This document shows, piece after piece, positions 46,593 through 55,849 of a stretch of DNA of 64,000 nucleotides (positions within the stretch are counted from its first letter, which is position 1; the number at the start of each line of letters is the position of its first letter). The notes beneath the pieces are model-generated. The model was given only the letters and a program-made list of their open reading frames with translations. It was not told the origin of the DNA and did not search any database. Made by a program: the position numbers and the translations under genes. Source of the DNA: Saprospiraceae bacterium (GTDB taxonomy: Bacteria; Bacteroidota; Bacteroidia; Chitinophagales; Saprospiraceae); NCBI GenBank assembly GCA_024103005.1, contig JAGFJA010000047.1, forward strand, positions 117,787 to 181,786, in the 5' to 3' direction.

Positions 46593-47510
46593 ATGCGGAA
46601 TACAATATTGTACGACATCATAAAAACAATTTTTTTCGGCAATTACTTTGTTGGGATTTTAGCTATTGGATTATGTCTGGAAGTTTCGTATCAATTAATG
46701 CTGCCGATCAATAATTTCAGGGATTACTTAGTTATATTCCTGATGCCTATTGGATATTATACTTATGCCTATCTCAGTGAAACCAACAAAACAGATCGGC
46801 AAAACCCCAGAAGTCAATGGTATAAAAAATTCGGCAAAATTCTTAGAAAGCAAGAATTATTAATAATCATATTGATTAGCTGCATTCTTCTCATTTCGAT
46901 AATTGATGGACGATATCAAATTAATCACATTGGAATTATCTGGTATGTAATTTCAGGAATTACATTTTGCGGAGCATTATTTTATTACGGCTTGATTTCA
47001 AAAAAGTATTTCGGTTTTGACATAAGACATACAGGGTGGTTGAAATCCTTTATTATTGGTTGGGTATGGGCATACTTTTCAACTATTTTACCCGTTATCT
47101 TTCTGGAGGCTAATCAAACTCCTTTTCATTTGGACTGGATTCTATTAATCTGGTTTTTTATAAAAAATTGGATGTTTTGTACGGTTAATGCTATATTATT
47201 TGACATAAAAGACTACCCTACCGATGCGAATGACGACTTGAGAACATTTGTTGTTTCATTCGGAATACAAAAAACAATTTATTTAATTTTATTACCCTTA
47301 TTATTAGCCGGAATTGCTTCATTCACCATGTTTTCTTATAGGATGAACTTTAGCATAGAAAGGTATCTGATTAACCTGCTACCCTTTATCGCGACAATAA
47401 TAATCGCTCTTTCACTTAAAAAGCCCCGTGAAATTCTTTTTTATTTAATTATCATTGACGGGGTCTTACTATTTAAGGCTTGCTGTGGCATAATTGGTTC
47501 CGGACTATGA
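46593..47510 (+). CDS. UbiA-like integral membrane protein
   Basis: 305 residues with about eight membrane helices. The second aspartate motif of UbiA prenyltransferases is visible at 204-215 (DIKDYPTDANDD). The first motif, normally NDxxDxxxD between helices 2 and 3, is missing; that loop reads SETNKTDRQNPRS. It may be a divergent prenyltransferase that attaches an isoprenoid to an aromatic acceptor, or one that lost this activity. Its stop overlaps the methyltransferase start (ATGA). Confidence 0.7.
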   Translation: MRNTILYDIIKTIFFGNYFVGILAIGLCLEVSYQLMLPINNFRDYLVIFLMPIGYYTYAYLSETNKTDRQNPRSQWYKKFGKILRKQELLIIILISCILLISIIDGRYQINHIGIIWYVISGITFCGALFYYGLISKKYFGFDIRHTGWLKSFIIGWVWAYFSTILPVIFLEANQTPFHLDWILLIWFFIKNWMFCTVNAILFDIKDYPTDANDDLRTFVVSFGIQKTIYLILLPLLLAGIASFTMFSYRMNFSIERYLINLLPFIATIIIALSLKKPREILFYLIIIDGVLLFKACCGIIGSGL

Positions 47511-48145
47511 AAGTCACTAAACTAAATTATAACAGAATCGCAAGAACTTATGATTTTCTGAGCAGAATAGTGTTTTGGGGAGCTCAACAAAAAATTCAAA
47601 AAGGATTAATTAAATGGTTAAAAAACGGAGATAATATCCTGATCGTTGGAGGAGGGTCAGGTTGGATATTAGAAGAAATTGCAAAATTAAACTTAGCAAA
47701 AATTAAAATAACCTATGTCGAAGAGTCCTCAAAAATGATTCAATTGACTCGGAGAAGGCAATTTCAAACGAGTCATGTAGAAATCATTCAAGCAGATATT
47801 TTTGAATTAAAAATCCGGGAAAAGTTTGATGTGATTTTCACTCCATTTTTATTTGATCATTTCAATAAGGAAGAATCACAATATTTATTCGAAAAGTTAA
47901 ATAAATGTGCAAACAAATCAGCCTTGTGGATAAACACTGATTTCTCGCTGAATTCCGGTGCAGGAAAATGGTGGAAGAAAATTTATATGGCTATTATTTA
48001 TATATTTTTCAAGTGGGCTATACACATAAAAAACAGTGAGCTAACTGAATTAGACCCTATTATAATTAAAAAAGGCTATTCAAAATTGTTTGAAAAATAT
48101 ACATATATGAATTTTATACATGGGAGTATTTGGCAAAAAGAATAA
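47507..48145 (+). CDS. Class I SAM-dependent methyltransferase
   Basis: 212 residues. The N-terminus NYNRIARTYDFLSRIVF resembles UbiE-like enzymes, motif I is ILIVGGGSGWILEEI, and IIQADIFEL and VIFTPFLFDHF follow. I choose ATG 47507, coupled to the UbiA-like stop by ATGA; the longer ORF from 47480 lies inside that gene. A prenylated aromatic lipid, quinone-like, would fit as substrate given the pairing, but this is inference. Confidence 0.82.
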   Translation: MKVTKLNYNRIARTYDFLSRIVFWGAQQKIQKGLIKWLKNGDNILIVGGGSGWILEEIAKLNLAKIKITYVEESSKMIQLTRRRQFQTSHVEIIQADIFELKIREKFDVIFTPFLFDHFNKEESQYLFEKLNKCANKSALWINTDFSLNSGAGKWWKKIYMAIIYIFFKWAIHIKNSELTELDPIIIKKGYSKLFEKYTYMNFIHGSIWQKE

Positions 48146-48273
48146 AAATTTATACTTTGGTACGATAAAAACAATGGTTCATCTAAGAAAGCTCATCACA
48201 TCCTCCTAATTGGGAATCATTATCCCTGCTATACTGTTTTAAATACAAATTATTCACAAAAATCAATAACTAA

Positions 48274-48864
48274 ATGAAACGTTCAGTAATAACAATTGTC
48301 GTAATAGCTGTAATTGCTTTAATCGCATATTCATCTTTTAAGAATGGTTACAATTCTATGGTAACTAAAGAAGAATCAGTGGAATCCGCATGGGCGCAGG
48401 TAGAAAACGTATATCAGCGACGTGCTGACCTGATTCCTAATCTGGTGAATACCGTAAAAGGAGCTGCAAATTTTGAGAAAGAAACTTTTACAGCTGTCAC
48501 TGAAGCAAGGTCAAAAGCCAGTCAGATTACAGTTGACCCGAAAAATCTTACACCGGAAAAAATTCAGGAATTCCAGGCAGCTCAAGGTGAACTATCTCAA
48601 GCATTAGGTCGATTGATGATGGTTACAGAAAATTATCCACAACTGAAAGCAAACCAGAATTTCCTTGATTTACAGGCACAGCTGGAAGGAACCGAAAATC
48701 GTATAACTCAGGAAAGGCGTAAATTTAATGAGGTAGTACAAGACTTTAATACTTATATCCGCAAATTTCCGAATAACTTATTGTCAGGAATGTTTGGTTT
48801 TGACAAGAAGGGATATTTCGAAGCAGAAAAGGGTTCAGAAAAAGCACCTGAAGTGCAATTCTAA
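48274..48864 (+). CDS. LemA family protein
   Basis: 196 residues. One N-terminal membrane helix (about 5-22) is followed by the LemA helical domain with AWAQVENVYQRRADLIPNLV and the C-terminal FNTYIRKFPNNLLSGMFGF. LemA proteins are membrane-anchored and of uncertain function, and usually sit next to TPM-domain genes, as here. It heads a three-gene set with short spacers. Confidence 0.94.
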   Translation: MKRSVITIVVIAVIALIAYSSFKNGYNSMVTKEESVESAWAQVENVYQRRADLIPNLVNTVKGAANFEKETFTAVTEARSKASQITVDPKNLTPEKIQEFQAAQGELSQALGRLMMVTENYPQLKANQNFLDLQAQLEGTENRITQERRKFNEVVQDFNTYIRKFPNNLLSGMFGFDKKGYFEAEKGSEKAPEVQF

Positions 48865-48886
48865 ACAATAAGATACATCATTCTAT

Positions 48887-49321
48887 ATGTCAAAATTATT
48901 CAGCCCTGAAAAAGAGGAACATATTAAAAAGGCAATCTCTCAGATAGAAGCCCAGACAACGGGTGAGCTGAGGGTTTACATTGAAGACAAATGTCCAGAT
49001 AACGTTCATGAAAGGGTAATGAAAATATTTGAACAATATGGAATGCATAAGACTAAAAACCGTAATGGTGTTTTGATTTATGTAGCTGTCAGATCAAGGC
49101 AGTTATACATCTGGGGAGATACAGGAATCCATGAGGTGGCAGGACAGGACATGTGGGATCAAATATTAAAAAATCTTAGTGCAGATTTTGCGGATGGTAT
49201 GTACGAATCAGGTATAATTCGTGCTATCGAAGCAATAGGCATAAAGTTAAAAGAGCATTTTCCAAGAGTAGAAAGAGAAAATGAAAATGAGCTTCCTGAC
49301 GATATAATTTATGGTTTTTAG
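48887..49321 (+). CDS. TPM domain protein, cytoplasmic form
   Basis: 144 residues consisting of one TPM (TLP18.3/Psb32/MOLO-1) domain, with AISQIEAQTTGELRVYI, NGVLIYVAVRSRQLYI and GIHEV. It has no signal peptide or membrane helix, unlike the next gene product. It lies 22 bases after lemA and 38 bases before the second TPM gene. Confidence 0.88.
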   Translation: MSKLFSPEKEEHIKKAISQIEAQTTGELRVYIEDKCPDNVHERVMKIFEQYGMHKTKNRNGVLIYVAVRSRQLYIWGDTGIHEVAGQDMWDQILKNLSADFADGMYESGIIRAIEAIGIKLKEHFPRVERENENELPDDIIYGF

Positions 49322-49359
49322 TTTGGGATAAAATAAATACAAAGAAAATCAATCCATAA

Positions 49360-50163
49360 ATGAAAAGGTACTTAACTATTGTTTTTATTACCTTATTTAG
49401 CTCTTTAGCTATATTTGGCCAAGACGAAGTATCGCTTTTTCCGCCAAAGCCTGAGCCTGCAGTCTATGTACATGATTATTCTCATTTCTTAACCGAGAGT
49501 CAGCGAAATATTTTAGAGCAGGAATTAAGGGCGATGAGCGATACAACTTCTTCCCAAATCGTAGTTATGATCCGACCTGATATAGGTGATTATGACAGAG
49601 CGAGTTATGCTATTCAATTAGGAAACTTGTGGGGTGTTGGCCAAAGTCAGAAAGACAATGGCGTCATCATGCTGATAGTAACAGAAGGAAGTCAGAGAGG
49701 TATATTTATTTCGACAGGATATGGAGTTGAGGGTGCATTAACCGATGTTGCATCGTCCAGGATTGCCAGAGAAATGGTAAACTACTTCAAAGCTCAGGAT
49801 TATTTTGGAGGAGTCCAATATGGAATAAATTCTATAATTAAAGCAATCCACGGAGAATATAGTGCTGAACCTAAAACTCCAGAAAGTCCGGAAATGTGGG
49901 TAATCTTATTAATATTATTTGGAATAATAACAATAATTATACTTCTGGCGATATTTGGCAAGTTTCAGACTCAGACATTTTCAGGTACTGATACCTTTGG
50001 TCAGAGGAGGAACAGCGGCTGGGGGGGAGGATCAGTATGGGGCGGTGGCAGTAGCGGTTGGAGTAGCGGTAGCTGGGGAGGAGGATCATCTGGAGGAGGA
50101 TGGGGAGGAGGAAGTTTTGGCGGGGGAAGTTTTGGTGGCGGTGGCGGTGGTGCCAGTTGGTAA
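49360..50163 (+). CDS. TPM domain membrane protein (YgcG-like) with glycine-rich tail
   Basis: 267 residues. The signal peptide ends AIFGQ, a TPM domain spans about 35-165 (VHDYSHFLTESQRNIL, DNGVIMLIVTEG), one membrane helix lies near 180-200, and the tail from about 213 is made of Gly, Ser and Trp repeats ending GGGASW. The tail raises local GC but is in frame. The usual partner of LemA; function in envelope maintenance is not known. Confidence 0.9.
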   Translation: MKRYLTIVFITLFSSLAIFGQDEVSLFPPKPEPAVYVHDYSHFLTESQRNILEQELRAMSDTTSSQIVVMIRPDIGDYDRASYAIQLGNLWGVGQSQKDNGVIMLIVTEGSQRGIFISTGYGVEGALTDVASSRIAREMVNYFKAQDYFGGVQYGINSIIKAIHGEYSAEPKTPESPEMWVILLILFGIITIIILLAIFGKFQTQTFSGTDTFGQRRNSGWGGGSVWGGGSSGWSSGSWGGGSSGGGWGGGSFGGGSFGGGGGGASW

Positions 50164-50210
50164 TTAGATCAGGTGATATAAGGTGGTGGATGTTGAGGAG
50201 TTATAGATTT

Positions 50211-50359
50211 CGAAGTAGGTAGTTAGCTAATATTCAAAACCCTGAATAAAAAACAAGTTTAATAAATTATGGTGCTAAAATCATTTAAAAAGTAACGTCA
50301 TTTTAGCTTTGAGTGCCTATATGAAAAGAAGAGTGGTTATTAGTTAAATACCTACTCCG
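50211..50359. repeat. Inverted-repeat element, copy 1
   Basis: 149 bp. The left end CGAAGTAGGTAGTTAGCTAA and the right end TTAGTTAAATACCTACTCCG form imperfect terminal inverted repeats. The same ends occur at 55643-55790 and 63521-63668 at nearly the same spacing. The interior is AT-rich and non-coding. Confidence 0.8.
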
Positions 50360-50399
50360 TTTTTAGGAGGAGTATCCATTAAACTGTGTCAACTTTTTA

Positions 50400-50457
50400 A
50401 CCGGGAGGGCTCTCAGTCGCCCTGCAGCCTCCTTTGGGTCCTTCCGGTGGCGATTGG
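50400..50457. other. GC-rich non-coding block
   Basis: A stretch starting CCGGGAGGGC and ending near GGTGGCGATT is far richer in G+C than the surrounding spacer. It has short pairing options (GGAGG with CCTCC, GGGCGA-like with TCGCCC) and no ORF. Origin unknown; perhaps a remnant of a mobile element or a structured RNA. Confidence 0.4.
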
Positions 50458-50665
50458 CTTTTAAGCAATTCATTTTGTTTATCTTGCGCCAAATTCATCA
50501 ATTTATGGCTGCATAACTCACCAGTTTTAATTTGCACCATACAACTCTTATTTAAAAATTAATTAGATATAATTTTCAATATGAAGTAGAGTAATTTATA
50601 TATCTACATATCTTAATATTTATTTATCTATATTTCTTTTTATTATAATTAAATAAACTCAAATA

Positions 50666-50693
50666 TTGAGTATAATAGTTTTTTTTATCTTTG
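50666..50693 (+). promoter_or_regulatory. Promoter of the 2-oxoacid dehydrogenase E1 gene
   Basis: TTG at 50666-50668, spacer 17, TATCTTTG at 50686-50693, 16 bases before the TTG start codon. Confidence 0.7.
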
Positions 50694-50709
50694 TAAGAAA
50701 TTACTTATT

Positions 50710-52779
50710 TTGGAAGAAAAAATACTTGAAAAAGATATTGACAAGGAAATCTGGCTAAAAGCATTAAAAAAAATGTATTCAGCTAAATTTATGGCTGAAT
50801 TGTATGAAGAAAATTTCAAGATAGTATCCAAATATGTACATGCAACTTCGCGTGGTCATGAAGCAATTCAAATTGCCTGTGGTTTGCAATTAAAACCTTG
50901 TGACTTCGTTTACCCATATTACAGAGATGATGCCTTAATGCTGGCTATAGGAGCAACTCCATACCAGATGATGCTTCAATTGATGGCAAAAAGAGACGAC
51001 CCTTTTTCAGCTGGAAGATCGTATTATTGCCACCCAAGTCTGAGAGACGATGATAAACCCAAGATTCCTCATCAATCCTCTGCCACCGGAATGCAAGCAA
51101 TCCCTGCAACTGGAGCAGCATTGGGGATGTGGTATAAAGAACAGCAAGGTATTGACCAGGGTGAAACCCCGCCACTGGTTGTCTGTTCCATAGGAGATGC
51201 CGCAGCAACTGAAGGAGAAGTAAGTGAGGCTTTCCAAATGGCAGCTTTGAAGCAACTACCAATCGTATTCCTCGTTCAAGACAATAAATGGGATATTTCT
51301 GCTTTTAAAGATGAAGTTCGTACCTGGAATGCAGCTGAATACGTAAAAGGAATTAAAGGCATAGAGTCTATATCTATTGATGGTACGGATTTTGAATTGT
51401 CCTATAAAACAATTAATAAGATTTTTGGCATAGTACGAACTGAAAGGCGCCCTTTTGTCATTCATGCTACCGTCCCTCTTCTCAATCATCATACTTCCGG
51501 TGTCCGAAAAGAATGGTACAGGTTTGATTTAGAAGAAGAATCACAAAGGGATCCATACCCCAAACTGATCAAAAAGTTATTAAACCTGGATATTATTGAT
51601 AACATATCGCTTGAAAATATTCAAAAAGGAATAGCAAAAGAGATTAAAGTACAGTTTGAAAAAGCACAAAAATCCGAAGATCCCAGACCAGAAGATTTAT
51701 ATACTCATATATTTGCTCCAACACCTATCAGAGAAGAGCGTGGACATCGGCATGGAGAAAATAATGGACTGAAAAACATGGTGGATAGCGGTATTTTCGC
51801 AATCCGTGAATTGATGCTTGAAGACGAAAGGTGTGTGTTTTATGGTCAAGATGTAGGATCCAGACTGGGAGGTGTGTTTAGAGAAGCAGCTACTTTAGGA
51901 CAACAATTTGGTGATCATAGAGTTTTTAATACTCCAATTCAAGAGGCATTTATTATTGGGAGTACCGCCGGAATGTCGGCAGTTGGACTTAAACCTATTG
52001 TTGAAGTACAATTTGCTGATTATATCTGGCCCGGATTAAATCAATTATTTTCTGAAATTAGCCGTTCAAATTATCTATCCAATGGAAAGTGGCCTATAAG
52101 TATGGTTCTACGTGTACCTATCGGCGCTTATGGAAGTGGTGGACCCTATCATTCTAGTAGTGTTGAGACAATTGTCGCTAATATCAGAGGAGTAAAAATA
52201 GCTTATCCAACAGATGCTGCCGATTTAAAAGGATTAATGAAAGCTGCATACTATGATCCAAACCCGGTCGTTATTTTTGAACATAAAGGTCTATATTGGG
52301 CTAAATTGCCAGGTACAGAAAATGCCAAGTGCATAGAAGCTGATGAAGATTATGTTGTTCCAATCGGTAAGGCCAACGTATTAATTAAGTCACAACCAAA
52401 TAAGGATCAGACATGTTGTACGGTTGTAACTTATGGGATGGGTGTTCATTGGGCGTATAATGCGGAGAAAAGATTTGCGGGACAAATAGAATTAATAGAT
52501 CTGAGATCTTTAGTACCTTTAGATGTCGAAACAGTTTACAATTCAGTCAGAAAAACCAATAGGTGCCTGGTAATCACTGAAGAAGCCGTTGATGGATCAT
52601 ATGCTCAGAGTATAGCAGCAAGAATCCAGGAAAATTGTTTCTCCAGTCTTGATGCTCCGGTAAGGACAATTGGCTCTGCTAATGTACCTGCGGTTCCATT
52701 GAATGAAACATTAGAAAAAACAATGCTATTAAACATAGATAAAGTCAGCCAGTCGATAGAATCATTATTATCATATTAA
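50710..52779 (+). CDS. 2-oxoacid dehydrogenase E1 component, alpha-beta fusion
   Basis: 689 residues. The alpha part (about 1-330) carries the thiamine-diphosphate motif starting GDAAATEGE at residue 162 and ending QDNKW. The beta part (about 350-689) carries YGQDVGSRLGGVFREA and FADYIWPGLNQL. Fused E1 subunits of this kind belong to branched-chain or related 2-oxoacid dehydrogenase complexes in Bacteroidota. E2 and E3 genes are not nearby. The start is TTG 50710, close behind the promoter; ATG 50773 is the next option. It uses thiamine diphosphate, the ligand sensed by the riboswitch at 4917. Confidence 0.92.
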   Translation: MEEKILEKDIDKEIWLKALKKMYSAKFMAELYEENFKIVSKYVHATSRGHEAIQIACGLQLKPCDFVYPYYRDDALMLAIGATPYQMMLQLMAKRDDPFSAGRSYYCHPSLRDDDKPKIPHQSSATGMQAIPATGAALGMWYKEQQGIDQGETPPLVVCSIGDAAATEGEVSEAFQMAALKQLPIVFLVQDNKWDISAFKDEVRTWNAAEYVKGIKGIESISIDGTDFELSYKTINKIFGIVRTERRPFVIHATVPLLNHHTSGVRKEWYRFDLEEESQRDPYPKLIKKLLNLDIIDNISLENIQKGIAKEIKVQFEKAQKSEDPRPEDLYTHIFAPTPIREERGHRHGENNGLKNMVDSGIFAIRELMLEDERCVFYGQDVGSRLGGVFREAATLGQQFGDHRVFNTPIQEAFIIGSTAGMSAVGLKPIVEVQFADYIWPGLNQLFSEISRSNYLSNGKWPISMVLRVPIGAYGSGGPYHSSSVETIVANIRGVKIAYPTDAADLKGLMKAAYYDPNPVVIFEHKGLYWAKLPGTENAKCIEADEDYVVPIGKANVLIKSQPNKDQTCCTVVTYGMGVHWAYNAEKRFAGQIELIDLRSLVPLDVETVYNSVRKTNRCLVITEEAVDGSYAQSIAARIQENCFSSLDAPVRTIGSANVPAVPLNETLEKTMLLNIDKVSQSIESLLSY

Positions 52780-52791
52780 ATTTAATAACAA

Positions 52792-53367
52792 ATGGTATCA
52801 AATTTACTTAAATCAATTTTAATTTTATCCATCTTAGTGTTAAGTATAAACACCAACGCTCAGAAAAAATCATACTTTGAAGTAGATGGAGGTTACACTG
52901 TGATCGGAAACAATGCTCAGGCAGGATATGGAATAAATGTGGGAGCAGGATATACTCTTTTTAACATCGTCGTACCGACCATAGGATATCAGTTTCATTC
53001 ATTATCAAGCCAATCGGATCATTATAGTTCAGATGCAAAACTTGATATTGCCTATTTTGCTGTCAAAGTGAATGCATTGAAATTTAAATGGTTCTCTTTT
53101 AATGTCGGTCCTATGGTATTCAGGAGGATATGGAAGCAAGATTATACCGTAAACGATGGTTACATACTCCATAAAGATGGCCTTACAATGAATGAAGACC
53201 ACACATATTCTTATTATAAGCCTAACTTTGGATATGGTGGAGTTGCAGGATTTAAATTTGACTTATACAAACAATTTGGCGCAAAACTTGATGCTTCTTA
53301 TCAAATTGATTTTGACCATAAAGACAGTATGTTATTCGGGTCTGGAGGAATTTATTTTAATTTTTAA
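52792..53367 (+). CDS. Secreted outer-membrane beta-barrel-like protein
   Basis: 191 residues. The signal peptide ends NTNAQ (residues 1-23). The mature part alternates aromatic and glycine-rich strands (YFEVDGGYTVIG, GYGINVGAGYTLFN) and ends in FGSGGIYFNF, the pattern of a small porin-like barrel. It starts 12 bases after the E1 gene and ends at a shared terminator. Function unknown. Confidence 0.72.
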   Translation: MVSNLLKSILILSILVLSINTNAQKKSYFEVDGGYTVIGNNAQAGYGINVGAGYTLFNIVVPTIGYQFHSLSSQSDHYSSDAKLDIAYFAVKVNALKFKWFSFNVGPMVFRRIWKQDYTVNDGYILHKDGLTMNEDHTYSYYKPNFGYGGVAGFKFDLYKQFGAKLDASYQIDFDHKDSMLFGSGGIYFNF

Positions 53368-53422
53368 AATTAAGCTGTTTATCACGAATAAATAAAGCTT
53401 AATTCTAAATTCAATATTATAT

Positions 53423-53458
53423 AAAAAATAAGCTGCCGAAAATGGCAGCTTATTTTTT
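53423..53458. terminator. Bidirectional terminator between the barrel gene and recA
   Basis: A 15-base perfect stem (AAAAAATAAGCTGCC with GGCAGCTTATTTTTT) and 6-base loop, with T-runs in both directions. The recA stop codon (53457-53459) touches its edge. Confidence 0.92.
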
Positions 53459-54488
53459 ATTCCATTTCAATAATTGAGCTTCCCCCTTTTGCCGTAATTT
53501 TCTCTTTTATTTTCATTTCAATTTCTTCGGCTACCTCAGGATTATCTTCAATAAACTGTTTTGCGGCATCTCTACCTTGAGCTATCTTGGTTTCTTCATA
53601 AGAGTACCAACTTCCTGATTTTTGAATAATATCCAAATCAACGCCCAGGTCCACAATTTCTCCGGATTTAGAAATACCTGTCCCAAACATAATATCAAAA
53701 ATTGCCACTCTGAAAGGCGGTGCTAATTTATTCTTTACGACTTTAACTTTAACTTGATTCCCAAGAAGATTTCCATCCTTATCTTTAATAGGAGAACCAC
53801 TTCGGCGAATATCCAGTCGCTGTGAGGCGTAAAACTTCAATGCATTCCCACCGGTTGTTGTTTCCGGATTTCCAAACATTACGCCTATCTTTTCTCGTAA
53901 CTGATTGATGAAAATACAGCAACAACCTGTTCTGCCAATTGTACCGGTAAGTTTACGAAGAGCTTGAGACATCAATCTCGCCTGTAAGCCCATTTTTGAG
54001 TCACCCATTTCCCCTTCAATTTCACTTTTGGGTACAAGTGCTGCTACAGAATCAATAACAATAATATCGATTGCCCCTGATCTAATTAAATTTTCAGCGA
54101 CTTCCAGTGCCTGCTCACCATTATCAGGCTGAGATATCCAGAGATTAGAGGTGTCCACTCCAAGCCTCTCGGCGTAAGATTTATCAAAAGCGTGTTCAGC
54201 ATCAATAAACGCCGCTATTCCACCTTTTTTTTGACTTTCAGCAATTGCATGTATTGCCAGGGTCGTTTTCCCGGAAGATTCGGGACCATAAATCTCAATA
54301 ACACGACCTTTCGGAAAACCTCCGGTCCCAAGTGCAATATCAAGACCTAATGAACCTGTAGAAATAACATCTACATCAATGGCAGGTTTATCACCCAAAC
54401 GCATGATTGTACCCTTACCATAGGTTTTTTCTAACTTATCAAGAGTTAGTTGGAGGGCTTTTTGTTTTGCATCTTTCTCAGTTGACAT
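53457..54488 (-). CDS. recA: RecA recombinase
   Basis: 343 residues, the normal RecA length. Walker [10 protein letters not shown], Walker B region [10 protein letters not shown], and the DNA-binding loop region [21 protein letters not shown] are intact. It drives homologous recombination and SOS signalling. The gene is monocistronic, with a -7 box about 70 bases upstream and a bidirectional terminator at its end. No LexA-type box is evident. Confidence 0.99.
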   Translation of the reverse strand: MSTEKDAKQKALQLTLDKLEKTYGKGTIMRLGDKPAIDVDVISTGSLGLDIALGTGGFPKGRVIEIYGPESSGKTTLAIHAIAESQKKGGIAAFIDAEHAFDKSYAERLGVDTSNLWISQPDNGEQALEVAENLIRSGAIDIIVIDSVAALVPKSEIEGEMGDSKMGLQARLMSQALRKLTGTIGRTGCCCIFINQLREKIGVMFGNPETTTGGNALKFYASQRLDIRRSGSPIKDKDGNLLGNQVKVKVVKNKLAPPFRVAIFDIMFGTGISKSGEIVDLGVDLDIIQKSGSWYSYEETKIAQGRDAAKQFIEDNPEVAEEIEMKIKEKITAKGGSSIIEME

Positions 54489-54558
54489 ATAATAAGTTTT
54501 TATTTTTGATAAACATGATAATTACTACCAATTATCACATTATACATTGTTTTAAACG

Positions 54559-54566
54559 CAAATATA
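54559..54566 (-). promoter_or_regulatory. -7 box of recA
   Basis: TATATTTG on the minus strand, about 70 bases before the recA ATG. Confidence 0.5.
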
Positions 54567-54655
54567 TATATAAATTTATAAATTATGGAATTTCATATGC
54601 TAAATTATTCGTCACAATTGACTAATTTTTCGTATTTCAGAAATTCAAATATTTA

Positions 54656-55528
54656 TCAACTGTATATCAATGCTTTATAGGGTGAAGGCTCATGTTTCAT
54701 CATCCTGGTTATTATATCCTCAAAAATTTCTGCTTTCATTCGATGCCTATTATGACGATAACAGGTTTCACTTAAATATGCTGACAGGTGAATGACATAA
54801 CCATATCGACCATAAATTCTTTTCTGGATACTGTCCACCACTCTGTTTGTAATCCGCAAATTGATATTTTCCATTATATCTCTATTCTTTGAAAAATAAA
54901 CTGCGAGTACCTTTTTATCCATTTTAATATGTGCTTCAGAATTTATTTTATTGTTTATAAAATTCCGAATATTAGTATTGTATTTGTAAGGCATTGACTT
55001 GCAATAAATTCTAGCTGCCCCTCCCCCTTTCTCTTCAACACCCAAAACAACTTTTTCTTTAATTTTCTTTCTCTCCCCAACCTTAGCATTTTTAAGTTTA
55101 TCTACCGTAAAACACAGAATATCTACCTCCCCTTCCAATGAGTGCCTGTCAGTACTTTCCATCGCTTTAAAAACTTTCATACGAAAGAGCCAGCATGTTT
55201 TTTGTTGAAGACCTGTTCGTTCAGCTAATAATGTGGAAGCGCAACCTTTTTTATCAGTCACAATAAGATAAGTCATGTAAAAGGCTAGATGGATGGGAAT
55301 CTTACATTTATGAAATAATGTCCCTGAGGTTACACTATGAATCTTTCTGCATCTGGTACATTGTCGGTCCTTTTCCTTTGATCCTTGACAATATTTATGG
55401 TTACCACAATTATGACAACAAAATCCGGATTGCCATTTTAAATTTTCTAAAAATTCAGTGCATTGTAAATCAGTTCCAAAGTAACGGAGGAATTCTTTCT
55501 GTGTAAGCGATTTCAAGCTTTTAAGCAT
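54656..55528 (-). CDS. ISXO2/IS1595-type transposase with degraded catalytic site
   Basis: 290 residues. The N-terminal zinc ribbon (CCHNCGNHKYC, then CTRCRK) and the following helical region (HLAFYMTYLIV, GCASTLLAERTGLQQKTCW) match IS1595-family transposases. The catalytic domain is weakly conserved. The usual VDExxxGG motif reads VDILCFTVDK, and the final HTNxxE region reads RITNRVVDSIQKRIYGRYGY, with the glutamate missing. No terminal inverted repeats were found around it. It is therefore a decayed or domesticated element, complete in reading frame. A -7-like TATCTTCG lies upstream at 55565-55572. Confidence 0.78.
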   Translation of the reverse strand: MLKSLKSLTQKEFLRYFGTDLQCTEFLENLKWQSGFCCHNCGNHKYCQGSKEKDRQCTRCRKIHSVTSGTLFHKCKIPIHLAFYMTYLIVTDKKGCASTLLAERTGLQQKTCWLFRMKVFKAMESTDRHSLEGEVDILCFTVDKLKNAKVGERKKIKEKVVLGVEEKGGGAARIYCKSMPYKYNTNIRNFINNKINSEAHIKMDKKVLAVYFSKNRDIMENINLRITNRVVDSIQKRIYGRYGYVIHLSAYLSETCYRHNRHRMKAEIFEDIITRMMKHEPSPYKALIYS

Positions 55529-55849
55529 AAAGGTGATTTTGAATGAATTGAAAATATTATTAAGCGAAGATAAGAAAAATATCTTTTTAGTTGGAATATT
55601 GTTCTGGTAAATTATGAAAAAAAGATGATCTTGTTAATATTAGGAGTAGGTAGTTAACTAATAACTTAACTACTTGATTCTTACATACCAAATACAAAAA
55701 AATCAACTTTTAGCAGTAAAATATTTAAAGCTTACATCCAAAAGTCAATCATTACAATAGTTTGAATTATTAGATATCTACCTACTTCGAAATGGCTAAC
55801 TTAACCCACTTCTCCAATCCCTTCAAAATCTATCTTCAACAATCCCTAA
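55529..55849. other. Intergenic region with a 148-bp repeat element
   Basis: 321 bp between the transposase promoter and the fumC stop. It holds copy 2 of the inverted-repeat element (55643-55790). Nothing else is recognisable. Confidence 0.65.
55643..55790. repeat. Inverted-repeat element, copy 2
   Basis: 148 bp. Starts GGAGTAGGTAGTTAACTAAT and ends TAGATATCTACCTACTTCGA, so it is in the opposite orientation to copy 1. Its reverse complement matches copy 1 at both ends; the centre is diverged. Confidence 0.8.

Larger units (their letters stand above)
50164..50709. other. Long intergenic region with a 149-bp repeat element and a GC-rich block
   Basis: 546 bp with no credible ORF. It holds copy 1 of the inverted-repeat element (50211-50359), a GC-rich stretch at about 50400-50457, and the promoter of the next gene at 50666-50693. 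Confidence 0.7.

Noticed and set aside
49955..50167. Alternative-frame ORF of 70 codons in the glycine-rich end of the TPM gene
   Set aside because: It is a shadow of the Gly/Ser/Trp repeat region, which is in frame with a full TPM protein; no start signal or family.
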